Shown piece by piece: positions 15,982 through 23,597 of a stretch of 64,000 bases of DNA. Below the pieces are notes generated by a model. That model was not told the DNA's origin, ran no database searches, and was given only the letters and a program-made list of their open reading frames with translations. Where the stretch lies: NCBI GenBank assembly GCA_017395635.1, contig JAFQOE010000004.1:1-64000 (forward strand), in the 5' to 3' direction. Numbering within the stretch: the first letter of the stretch is position 1; the number at the start of each line of letters is the position of its first letter. Position numbers and translations under genes: made by a program. Source of the stretch: Lachnospiraceae bacterium. GTDB lineage: Bacteria; Bacillota; Clostridia; Lachnospirales; Lachnospiraceae.

Positions 15982-17133
15982 ATGAAAGAGATAAATGGAA
16001 TCTATACATCTGCAAAGATATTCACAACAAACAATGAAATAACCGCCATTGATGATTATGCTCTGGCTCAGCTTCAAATGTTATGTAATCACGAATCATT
16101 AGCTGATTGCAGATTACGCATTATGCCAGATGTTCACCCTGGCAAAGTTGGAACCATCGGACTTACTACTACAATTGGCAAGAAGCTAATGCCTAATCTT
16201 ACCGGCATAGACTTAGGCTGTGGTATCTCGCTAGCTAAAGTCAAAGGAAAAGTCAAAGAATTTCAAAAGCTTGATAGCGTCATAAGAGAACGTGTTCCAT
16301 CCGGTTTCAACACTAGAGAAAAACTTCATCCGCTTGCTTCAGACTTCAACTTTGACAGACTTCATTGCTCGAATCACATTCATATGGAGCGTTGCAAATT
16401 AAGCCTTGGTAGTCTTGGTTCAGGTAACCATTTTATTGAGTTAGATCAGGATGCGGATAAAAACACTTATCTTATTATCCACTCCGGAAGCAGACGATTC
16501 GGTAAGGAAGTCACAGAATTCTATCTTGATGCTGGGCAAAAAGCTTTAAAATCAAACGGTATCACAGTTCCATACGAACTCACCTACCTCGAAGGAGAAT
16601 TACTTACTTCATATCTTCATGATGTGGCAATTGTTCAGGAATATGCTGCTCTTAATCGAGAAATTATGATCACAGAAATCTGTAAAGGTATGAAATATAA
16701 GATATTAGAGCGATATGACTGCATTCATAACTACATTGATACATCAGAGCAAGTACTAGAACAGTTCGGTGTACCACTCCTTCGAAAAGGTGCTATCTCT
16801 GCACAGACAAACGAAAAAGTCGTTATTCCTATCAATATGCGAGATGGAATCATACTGGGAACCGGTTTAGGAAATACAGAGTGGAATTGCTCTGCTCCTC
16901 ATGGTTCCGGAAGAATCCTGAAACGTGAAGATGTAAAGAAGAATTATACGCTCTCCCATTTCAAGTCTGCCATGAAGGGAATCTATTCACCAAGTATCTG
17001 TAAAGAAACATTGGATGAAGCGCCATTTGCTTATCGCGATTTAGCAGATATAGAAGATGCAATCACAAAAACGGTAAAGATTGATAAGGTCATCACACCT
17101 ATATATAACTTCAAAGCAGGTAATAGCATGTAA
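15982..17133 (+). CDS. rtcB: RtcB-family RNA ligase
   Basis: This 383-residue protein has all RtcB hallmarks: DLGCG with Asp77 and Cys80 (metal ligands), GSGNHFIE with His150, IHSGSR with His167, His249 in CIHNYID and PHGSGR with His307, the residue equivalent to the guanylated histidine. RtcB joins RNA 2',3'-cyclic phosphate or 3'-phosphate ends to 5'-OH ends with GTP and Mn2+, repairing cleaved tRNA and other RNAs. AGAAAGGA precedes the ATG. It is followed by a small Cys-rich protein and the start of a MoxR-type ATPase gene, the rest of which has been deleted. Confidence 0.93.
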   Translation: MKEINGIYTSAKIFTTNNEITAIDDYALAQLQMLCNHESLADCRLRIMPDVHPGKVGTIGLTTTIGKKLMPNLTGIDLGCGISLAKVKGKVKEFQKLDSVIRERVPSGFNTREKLHPLASDFNFDRLHCSNHIHMERCKLSLGSLGSGNHFIELDQDADKNTYLIIHSGSRRFGKEVTEFYLDAGQKALKSNGITVPYELTYLEGELLTSYLHDVAIVQEYAALNREIMITEICKGMKYKILERYDCIHNYIDTSEQVLEQFGVPLLRKGAISAQTNEKVVIPINMRDGIILGTGLGNTEWNCSAPHGSGRILKREDVKKNYTLSHFKSAMKGIYSPSICKETLDEAPFAYRDLADIEDAITKTVKIDKVITPIYNFKAGNSM

Positions 17134-17205
17134 AACACCTGTAATACAACTAACATAAAAAGAAACCACACAAATATTACAAAAAAATGAAAGGATGTGT
17201 TCTTC

Positions 17206-17397
17206 ATGAGTAAATTTAGAGAAACACCATGCAAATATTACAACGCATATGGAGACTGTGCCAAAGGACGAAAGGCTGATTACAAAGGCTATTGTCAGCA
17301 CTGCAATAAATATTGTCCTAGAGCAAAGGTGCGACATATCAACAAAAAGAAACAATACAATCAGAAAATGCGCGGAGCTGATAAATACTCTGCCTAG
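17206..17397 (+). CDS. Small Cys-rich (zinc-binding-like) protein beside rtcB
   Basis: This 63-residue protein starts at the ATG at 17206 (AAAGGA 10 nt upstream); a GTG at 17197 is in frame but less likely. Five cysteines (9, 18, 30, 33, 37), including CQHC, suggest one zinc site. The C-terminus is Lys/Arg-rich (KKKQYNQKMR), which fits RNA binding. It lies 72 nt after rtcB in the same direction. A role in RNA repair is inferred from the neighbour. I do not recognise a named family. Confidence 0.75.
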   Translation: MSKFRETPCKYYNAYGDCAKGRKADYKGYCQHCNKYCPRAKVRHINKKKQYNQKMRGADKYSA

Positions 17398-17398
17398 C

Positions 17399-17920
17399 TT
17401 ATGGGTAAAGGGATTTTTTCTCTTTACCCGTCAAAAGAAAGGAATAAATATATATGAATTTACCAATTACTGTCACGCAGAGTGACTTATTAGAAATATT
17501 ACTTAATGTTGCCACCGTTCGTCCGGTTTTTATCTGGGGAGCACCCGGCATCGGAAAATCAGCTTTAGTGGAGAAATTTGCAGATGAGGTTGGCCTTCCT
17601 TGCATCTCTCTTTTAGGAAGCTCTTCCAACCCCTCATTTGCCTTTGCAGTGTGATACCAGCTATAGATCAGCAATGCAATGTTAATAACGGAACACCCTA
17701 GAATCAACTTGTTATCCATATTGTTTTGAAGCTTGACCACATTCAGATCTACCAGAATAATAAATACCGGTATCAAAAGCAGTAGAATGGATAAACCATT
17801 GGTTTGAATACATTCCAGACCGGAAACATTAACCTCCGATGCTACAAACGGGAAAAATAACATAACGATACAGATAGCTGCCACTGTTAGCCTCGGCATA
17901 GATTTGATTTTTTCATACAT
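17399..17920 (-). pseudogene. Truncated membrane protein gene, 3' end lost at deletion junction
   Basis: The gene reads leftward from the ATG at 17920 (AAGGAAGGAG upstream). The first 98 or so residues form a small membrane protein with three helices (RLTVAAICIVMLFFPFVAS, GLSILLLLIPVFIILVDL, LILGCSVINIALLIYSWY). From about 17630 downward the frame is the antisense of the rtcB-linked AAA ATPase, so the rest is foreign. The two truncated genes meet tail to tail, which marks the junction of a deletion or inversion. Function of the membrane protein unknown. Confidence 0.7.
17454..17654 (+). pseudogene. 5' fragment of a MoxR-type AAA ATPase
   Basis: About 57 residues of a genuine AAA ATPase N-terminus remain: FIWGAPGIGKSALVEKFAD has the Walker A motif GAPGIGKS, followed by GLPCISLLGS. 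After about position 17625 the frame runs into unrelated DNA, which is the antisense of a membrane protein gene, and stops at 17652-17654. Walker B and everything after is missing, so the ATPase is dead. AAAGGAA precedes the ATG. In intact relatives such ATPases pair with VWA-domain proteins. Here the deletion has removed that part of the operon. Confidence 0.8.
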
Positions 17921-17985
17921 AATAAAAACTCCTTCCTTACACAATCTTCAGATTGTTTTTTGTAAGGAAAGAGTACCATATACCT

Positions 17986-18003
17986 CAGACAGACGTGTGT
18001 CTG
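17986..18003. promoter_or_regulatory. Palindrome upstream of the truncated membrane gene
   Basis: CAGACA-N6-TGTCTG (17986-18003) lies about 65 bp before the ATG at 17920. A second palindrome, TAACCG-TT-CGGTTA (18065-18078), lies 60 bp further out. Both have the size and symmetry of TetR-type operators. No TetR gene is present in the window. Confidence 0.35.
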
Positions 18004-18095
18004 TGCAAAAAAATTACTTTATTCTATTGTAAATATACTTTTTGCTATCCCAAGCTATTTTTGATAACCGTTCGGTTAACTGAAGTTCATCCACC

Positions 18096-19205
18096 TCATT
18101 TTATAATCCCACTATTATTCAGCACCGGCGTACTATATAAAAACAACACATCCGCATCCTGAAAATCCACATACTTACCTAACAGGTTCGGCAGTATATA
18201 CCGAATATCAATCAATGTCGTTTTGGAATATCCCTGCGCCAACATCGGTGCAATACTGCTTCCAAAAGAATCCCGAAAGATAATGAGATGCTTTCCATTA
18301 TCGCATGCCGGATTATCAATTGTTGCTAAAGAAATAGGTCCCCCTACATATATTTCGTATAAATCATCTGACTTTCGCTTTTCCTTGTCATACACCGGAA
18401 TTTCCTTATTGTTTTGGTAATCGTACACCTTCAATTGTTCGATCACATCGTTGGTAAGATACTTCATTGCGTCTGGTTCAATCGGTAATGCTGCCTGACC
18501 ATAATACACTCCATAGAAATCCTCATCTACTTCTATCGTATTATATTGCGATTTTGCATCCTGCCCCATTTCTTTCAACAGGTAATCTGCCACATCCGCT
18601 ATATTCTCCTGTCGCCAGTGAATATCTGTCCTATAATAGTCCTCTCCCGATAAATGTGGAAAGATATTAATATAAGTCATATAATCCGATTCACCCAACA
18701 TTATGTTAACCAATTGTTCATAATCCATTGACAGATAGCCATTATTCTTGGCATAGAAGTAATTCTTGTCCGGAATAATCGACAAATACACCGCACAATT
18801 GTTATCCTTTAGATACAGATCATATACGTTCCGAAAACGCTTACCAGCATATCGAAGACTCTCCTCACCTAGTGGATAATCCATGGAACCAATCACTTTA
18901 ACATTTTCACCATCGATTCTATCCTCTACCACATACAAATCATTGTTATCCAATTGTAATAGTGTCATCGCCTTAAATCTTCGAAACAAATCCCTACAAG
19001 GAAACTGATCCAGGCTATATGCCTCAAATGAACTCATAAATCGTCCACTCAATATTGTTTCTACAGAAAGCTCTGGCATTTGCTTCAACAACCTGCGTTC
19101 CGAAACAGAATACTCTTTGACAGGATTCACCCAGACAAGAACGCACAGCAAGACAAAAACTGTTCCCACTAATCCGATTAACCATTTGCTTCTCTTTTCT
19201 TCCAT
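18096..19205 (-). CDS. DHHW-family protein (AlgX/AlgJ-like acetylation partner)
   Basis: This 369-residue protein has one N-terminal membrane helix (WLIGLVGTVFVLLCVLVWV) and an outside SGNH-like domain. It shows RTDIHWR near 193 (the D-x-H-W signature) and IFRDSFGSS near 321, a serine motif of AlgX/DHHW proteins. It follows the MBOAT gene by 8 nt in the same direction, and TAGGAGAG precedes its ATG. Such pairs O-acetylate exported polysaccharide: the MBOAT moves acetyl across the membrane and the DHHW protein transfers it. Which polymer is modified cannot be told. Confidence 0.8.
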   Translation of the reverse strand: MEEKRSKWLIGLVGTVFVLLCVLVWVNPVKEYSVSERRLLKQMPELSVETILSGRFMSSFEAYSLDQFPCRDLFRRFKAMTLLQLDNNDLYVVEDRIDGENVKVIGSMDYPLGEESLRYAGKRFRNVYDLYLKDNNCAVYLSIIPDKNYFYAKNNGYLSMDYEQLVNIMLGESDYMTYINIFPHLSGEDYYRTDIHWRQENIADVADYLLKEMGQDAKSQYNTIEVDEDFYGVYYGQAALPIEPDAMKYLTNDVIEQLKVYDYQNNKEIPVYDKEKRKSDDLYEIYVGGPISLATIDNPACDNGKHLIIFRDSFGSSIAPMLAQGYSKTTLIDIRYILPNLLGKYVDFQDADVLFLYSTPVLNNSGIIK

Positions 19206-19213
19206 ACTCTCTC

Positions 19214-20611
19214 CTAAAATCGAAAATATAAAAATGGATTAAATGAACCATCAACCAAATACGCAGTTGACAGTAATAACATCCCCAATATAACCACCGG
19301 TTCCAATACCATACACAAGCTTTTGATACTCGCCTGCTCTCTTATTCTCAAGTACCATTTTTTCGGCAAATCCGTTGCACCTAACATGGCAATCAACAAA
19401 ATGCTTCCATAACTCCTAATATAATACAAGCACTCTACTCCAACGATGTTCATACGAGACACATCGCCACAAAAGAATAGATTCTTTATATCCACTATCA
19501 ACTGGCTCATATCCGTTGCGTCAAAAATCACGAAACTGATTGTTACCACGAAAAACATATAGATACGATTCCATATTATGGCTGTTTGTAATTTCTCATA
19601 CAACCACATTTTTTCTATCATTAAGAGAATGGCAAAAAAAAGCCCCCATACAACAAAATTCCATTGGGCTCCATGCCAGAAACCGGTTAACATCCAGACT
19701 AGCAAAATGTTGAACAATTGACGCCCCAAACCTTTTTGGTTTCCTCCAAGCGGAATATACACATAGTCCCGAAACCAATTCCCTAACGATATATGCCACC
19801 TACGCCAGAATTCCGTCACGCTCTTACTCATAAAAGGATATTGGAAATTCTCTGGAAATGAAAAACCAAGCAGCTTTCCAAGCCCAATTGCCATATCACT
19901 ATAACCACTAAAATCAAAATAGATTTGCAACGCAATTGCAACTGCATATACCCAATAAAACACAATTGTTTTCTCATCCGATTCCCGGAACGTCTGACAA
20001 AGTTCTCCAAGTTGATTGGCAATCAACACCTTTTTCGAAAGACCAATTACAAATCGTATAATACCATCTGCTACTCCACTACTATTGATTTTTCTTTTCG
20101 TCAACTGTTCATGAATATCCGAGTATCTCACAATCGGTCCTGCTATTAACTGTGGAAACATAGTGATATAGGTTGCAAGAGACAGAAAATTTCGTTGTTT
20201 TTCCACTTGTCCACGATAAACATCTATTATATAACTGATAATCTGAAAAGTGTAGAAACTGATGCCAATCGGCATTACAAGCTTTAACAACGGAATTTGC
20301 GTTTGCAAAACTACATTAATATTATTTACAAAGAAATTCGTGTATTTGAAATAAATGAGGGATAATAAACATAGCCCTACTGATACAACCAACACTACCT
20401 TTTTAAAACGCCAATCCATACACAGTCCTGCAATATAACCAATCAGAACTGACCCTATCATCAAAACCACATACTTTGGTTCTCCCCATGCATAAAACAC
20501 TAGGCTGGACAAAAACAATACAGCATTTTTCCATTTACACGGTGTAATATAATAAAGCAAAAGTACGACTGGTAAGAAGTAGTATATGAATGTTATACTG
20601 CTAAACAACAT
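19214..20611 (-). CDS. MBOAT O-acyltransferase (AlgI/DltB type)
   Basis: This 465-residue membrane protein has about 10 helices and the MBOAT signatures FSGYSDMAIG near 240, WRRWHISLGNWFRDYVYIP near 266-284 and the catalytic histidine in LTGFWHGAQWNF near 308. The family passes acyl groups across the membrane to cell-surface polymers. The next gene is its DHHW partner. AGGAGAAGG precedes the ATG. DltB is less likely because no dltA or dltC is near. Confidence 0.9.
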   Translation of the reverse strand: MLFSSITFIYYFLPVVLLLYYITPCKWKNAVLFLSSLVFYAWGEPKYVVLMIGSVLIGYIAGLCMDWRFKKVVLVVSVGLCLLSLIYFKYTNFFVNNINVVLQTQIPLLKLVMPIGISFYTFQIISYIIDVYRGQVEKQRNFLSLATYITMFPQLIAGPIVRYSDIHEQLTKRKINSSGVADGIIRFVIGLSKKVLIANQLGELCQTFRESDEKTIVFYWVYAVAIALQIYFDFSGYSDMAIGLGKLLGFSFPENFQYPFMSKSVTEFWRRWHISLGNWFRDYVYIPLGGNQKGLGRQLFNILLVWMLTGFWHGAQWNFVVWGLFFAILLMIEKMWLYEKLQTAIIWNRIYMFFVVTISFVIFDATDMSQLIVDIKNLFFCGDVSRMNIVGVECLYYIRSYGSILLIAMLGATDLPKKWYLRIREQASIKSLCMVLEPVVILGMLLLSTAYLVDGSFNPFLYFRF

Positions 20612-20642
20612 TTCCTTCTCCTCCTCTTTATCAAGATACAGA

Positions 20643-20676
20643 AAAAGTCCTAACTATTTACAGATAGGACTTTTCT
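20643..20676 (-). terminator. Terminator after the lipoprotein gene
   Basis: A 10-bp stem AAAAGTCCTA / TAGGACTTTT with a 12-nt loop (20643-20674) has a T-rich exit on both strands. It lies between the leftward lipoprotein gene and the leftward MBOAT gene. Confidence 0.65.
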
Positions 20677-20693
20677 CTTAATCAGGAAATCCT

Positions 20694-20720
20694 GTAACTA
20701 TTCAGCATCTTCATAGTTAC
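20694..20720 (+). repeat. 27-nt dispersed palindrome, copy 1
   Basis: GTAACTAT-N11-ATAGTTAC with an 8-bp stem. The whole unit is GTAACTATTCAG-CATCTTC-ATAGTTAC. It overlaps the stop codon of the lipoprotein gene. Related copies lie at 23568, 27262 and 41431 (inverted). Confidence 0.7.
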
Positions 20721-21370
20721 GAAATACTCTCTTCATACAAAACAGTTGCTGTTCCATAAGTCTCCGTCAACTTTGTTTTAAAAGTATCAATGGAATCACT
20801 CAAGCCAAATGCCGAAATTACATAATCATTCACTGCAATTACAACCATCTTCTCCGGCATACCACACATCCATTGTTTAGACATAATATTCTCTTTCAAT
20901 GCATCTGCAACAGTCTGCACATCAGCCGAATCTTTCACATGATATACACCGGCTGTAAAATTATTGGCCATCATCGCATTCATCATAGAAGCCGCATCAT
21001 CAATCTTTTCTACCTGCGCAGCCGGAAATCCCAATGTTACATCTAATTCCTCTGCATTCGTTGCATCAAATACTCCAGGACCTTCGAAATTCTGATTTGC
21101 AGAATCGCCACCACCTACCGGGAATTGATCTGCTTCTGCATAACTTCCCCACACTGTATTCAGAATATCCAATGCACTGTTAATTGTCACATCCTGAACT
21201 GCTTCCTTATTATCTTCCGTGCTTTCCTCTGTAATCTCTGTTGTACTTTCCTCTGTCGTTACTACAGCAATATCTTCTGTTGCTACTTCACTTGTATTAT
21301 CCTTATTCCCACAACCTGCTAACGATAACATCATGCATGCAACCACTGTCATTACCAATTTCTTCCTCAT
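20717..21370 (-). CDS. Lipoprotein of unknown function
   Basis: The 217-residue product starts at the ATG at 21370 (two residues inside the open frame). It has a lipobox MLSLAGC near residue 20, so Cys would be lipidated after signal cleavage. A Thr/Glu-rich linker follows, then a folded domain of about 150 residues (WGSYAEADQFPVGGG, QWMCGMPEKMVVIAVNDYVI). The fold recalls small Firmicutes lipoproteins of the DUF4358 kind, but I cannot confirm it. It stands alone between an inverted-repeat element and a terminator. Confidence 0.7.
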   Translation of the reverse strand: MRKKLVMTVVACMMLSLAGCGNKDNTSEVATEDIAVVTTEESTTEITEESTEDNKEAVQDVTINSALDILNTVWGSYAEADQFPVGGGDSANQNFEGPGVFDATNAEELDVTLGFPAAQVEKIDDAASMMNAMMANNFTAGVYHVKDSADVQTVADALKENIMSKQWMCGMPEKMVVIAVNDYVISAFGLSDSIDTFKTKLTETYGTATVLYEESIS

Positions 21371-21394
21371 TACCATTCTCCTTATTCTATATTT

Positions 21395-21600
21395 TAGGTA
21401 ATTGCAAAACTCTCAAAAATTGCTATTTGCTTGTGCAAGTTTAACAATACCATAAGCAGGTGCTTCACAATCCGTCGGTACTTAGTGAGACAATGTCGAA
21501 CTTAGTACCGTTACGCATTGTGGCAAGTGCAAACGTCCTGCGTTGGTGTGTTAAATTTGTACAAGCATTACAAAATAAACTTAAGTTTTGCAAACGCCTA
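21395..21600. repeat. Inverted-repeat element (MITE-like), long copy
   Basis: The 206-bp element has terminal inverted repeats TAGG-N3-TTGCAAAACT (left, 21395-21411) and the matching AGTTTTGCAAACGCCTA (right, 21584-21600). The inside is a nearly continuous imperfect palindrome: CTTGTGCAAGTTTAACA pairs with TGTTAAATTTGTACAAG, GCAGG with CCTGC, and CACAATCCGTCGGTACT with AGTACCGTTACGCATTGTG. The apex is near 21495. It codes for nothing. A related 59-bp copy is at 37336-37394. It lies between the end of the kinase gene and the start of the lipoprotein gene and could also act as a terminator. Confidence 0.7.
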
Positions 21601-21658
21601 TTTCTATATTTCCTACATTATATCTTATTATACCCCAAAATGAAAGCTCTATAACATT

Positions 21659-22690
21659 CTACCTTACAAAAGTTATAATAAACCATGTATATTCGCCTTC
21701 TTGGCTTCTCACACGAATGCTTCCACCCATTCCTTCAATAATAGATTTCGTAAGAGAAAGACCAATACCAACGCTGTTAGGATTCACTTCCTGATGCACA
21801 CGGTAAAAACGCTTAAAGATATTAGGAATCTCCTGCTCTGATATTCCCACACCTTCATCCTTCACATAAATCCGTGTATATACATTTGAGTCTTCCACCT
21901 CTATCCATATTCTTTTTCCTTCACCGGAATAGTCAGAAGCATTTTTTAATAGGTTAATAATAGCCTCCGTCAGCCAATCACCGTCACAAAGCATTTCAAC
22001 ATTTTCATCACATATCACTTGTAAGGATTGTTCTCTATTCTTAACCAAAAATTGCACCCCTTCCACCGCTTGCATAAGCAATGGTTGCAACGGCACTTTC
22101 TTCTTTTCAAACTGAATTGCACCCGCTTCAATTCTCGCTAATTTCAACATGGATAACACCATCCATTCCATTCTGGTTAGCTGATTTTCTGCTTCTCGCA
22201 ATATCTTCTTACGTTGAACTTCATCCTGCACCTTATCTTCCAACAACAAATCCACAAATACATTAAGCGATGCTAATGGAGTTTTTAACTGATGAGAAAT
22301 ATCCGAAATAATATCTCTCAAAAATATCTTTTCATTCTTTTCTCTATTCTGACTCTCTTTTAAAATCCCAATCAACTTATAAAAATTCGAATATAGTACA
22401 CCGACAGCACCTTCCATATACTGTTCTTCCGTCAATTCATCTTTGCCTTCCATCATCTCCGTCATCATTTCAGAAATATTCTCGACTTCGGAATATACTT
22501 GATTCAAACTTTTATATGTAACGAAATATATTACAACCAAAAACAACACAAAGAGCAAAATGATATCACAATTCTCCCAGGTAAGTTCCCCATGCTGAAC
22601 CCAAGTGAATACGATACTCCCTATTAACAACACAATGGATGCAATAAGATATTTGATTTTAAACCGATTACGCTCATAATTACTTTTCAT
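21659..22690 (-). CDS. Sensor histidine kinase, intramembrane-sensing (BceS-like)
   Basis: This 343-residue kinase starts at the ATG at 22690 (TAGGA upstream), preferred over a TTG at 22696. Two membrane helices (14-31 and 43-59) are joined by only about 12 outside residues, so there is no real sensor domain outside. The H-box SHQLKTPLA has His133, the N-box reads NLLKNASDY and the G-box GVGISEQE. The short loop is typical of kinases such as BceS that sense through a partner ABC permease. It follows its regulator by 51 nt. The large-loop permeases at 7.6-15.4 kb are candidate partners. Confidence 0.85.
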   Translation of the reverse strand: MKSNYERNRFKIKYLIASIVLLIGSIVFTWVQHGELTWENCDIILLFVLFLVVIYFVTYKSLNQVYSEVENISEMMTEMMEGKDELTEEQYMEGAVGVLYSNFYKLIGILKESQNREKNEKIFLRDIISDISHQLKTPLASLNVFVDLLLEDKVQDEVQRKKILREAENQLTRMEWMVLSMLKLARIEAGAIQFEKKKVPLQPLLMQAVEGVQFLVKNREQSLQVICDENVEMLCDGDWLTEAIINLLKNASDYSGEGKRIWIEVEDSNVYTRIYVKDEGVGISEQEIPNIFKRFYRVHQEVNPNSVGIGLSLTKSIIEGMGGSIRVRSQEGEYTWFIITFVR

Positions 22691-22741
22691 TGGCAATTCC
22701 TATACTTTTATCTATTTCTATAACAGCATTTTATTAATAGG

Positions 22742-23431
22742 TTATATCCCTCTCTTTTTGAAACGGTATCCCACGCCTCTAACCGTTTCAATCCAGTCTG
22801 CATCCGTTCCCAAACGATCCCGAAGGCGTTTCATATATACGGACAAGGTATTGTCATCAATAAAATTCTCACCTGTATCATATAGCCGTTCTAATAATTG
22901 ATTACGCGTCAATACCTGTCCTTCATGCAAAATCAATTCCTTTAACAAACGCAACTCACTTGGAGTACACTCTATATTGGCACCATTACATTGTAATCGA
23001 AACTCATCAATCAAAAATTCATGCATTCCGAATGCGTAGGTATTCGATTGACCTACATTCTGTTGCATACGATATCTTCGGATATTCGCTGCAATACGTG
23101 ACAGAAGTTCTTTCACCCTATAAGGTTTTGTTATATAGTCATCTGCTCCAAACTCTAACCCTTGCACAATATTGACTTCTTCACCCACTGCTGTAAGAAA
23201 AATAATCGGAACATATATATTATCTGTTCTTACCTCTCTACAAAAGTCAAAACCATTTCCATCCGGCAACATCACATCTAATAAAATCAAATCCGGCTCT
23301 TCTTTCAATGCAATTCTTGCATTCGCCAAATTAGATGCATGCAACACTGTATATCCTTCTGCCTGTAACGCATACTCCGTTCCCATTGCTAATGCATAAT
23401 CATCTTCTATTAATAAAATCTTTCGTCCCAT
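22742..23431 (-). CDS. OmpR-family response regulator
   Basis: This 229-residue regulator starts at the ATG at 23431 (GGAG 6 nt upstream). The receiver domain has Asp10/Asp11, phospho-acceptor Asp52 (LILLDVMLP), Thr80 and Lys102. The C-terminal winged helix (TPSELRLLKELILHEG, then SVYMKRLRDRLG and GVGYRF) is of the OmpR/PhoB type. It is co-directional with the kinase. OmpR-type partners of BceS-like kinases bind TnACA-N4-TGTAA sites, and such sites exist upstream of the ABC operon, 8 kb away. Confidence 0.92.
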   Translation of the reverse strand: MGRKILLIEDDYALAMGTEYALQAEGYTVLHASNLANARIALKEEPDLILLDVMLPDGNGFDFCREVRTDNIYVPIIFLTAVGEEVNIVQGLEFGADDYITKPYRVKELLSRIAANIRRYRMQQNVGQSNTYAFGMHEFLIDEFRLQCNGANIECTPSELRLLKELILHEGQVLTRNQLLERLYDTGENFIDDNTLSVYMKRLRDRLGTDADWIETVRGVGYRFKKRGI

Positions 23432-23501
23432 ACCTATCTCCATCAATACACATAACTTCGTTCAACATTTATATCATTTTATCGGATTCATAACCAAAAG
23501 T

Positions 23502-23540
23502 AAAGGTTGGGTATCACAGGAATCCTGTAATATCCAACCT
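23502..23540 (-). terminator. Terminator after the SH3/3D protein gene
   Basis: A long hairpin pairs AAGGTTGGGTAT with ATATCCAACCTT, with an inner CAGG/CCTG stem. Exit on the minus strand is T-rich. It separates the cell-wall enzyme gene from the two-component system. Confidence 0.65.
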
Positions 23541-23567
23541 TATTATTCTTCATTATATCGTATTAAT

Positions 23568-23595
23568 CTAACTATTCAGTAGCTTCATAGCTATG
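23568..23595 (+). repeat. 27-nt dispersed palindrome, copy 2
   Basis: CTAACTATTCAGTAGCTTC followed by ATAGCTATG matches copy 1 in 22 of 27 positions and is a decayed palindrome. It begins 3 nt after the stop codon of the SH3/3D gene, on its downstream side. Confidence 0.6.
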
Positions 23596-23597
23596 TA

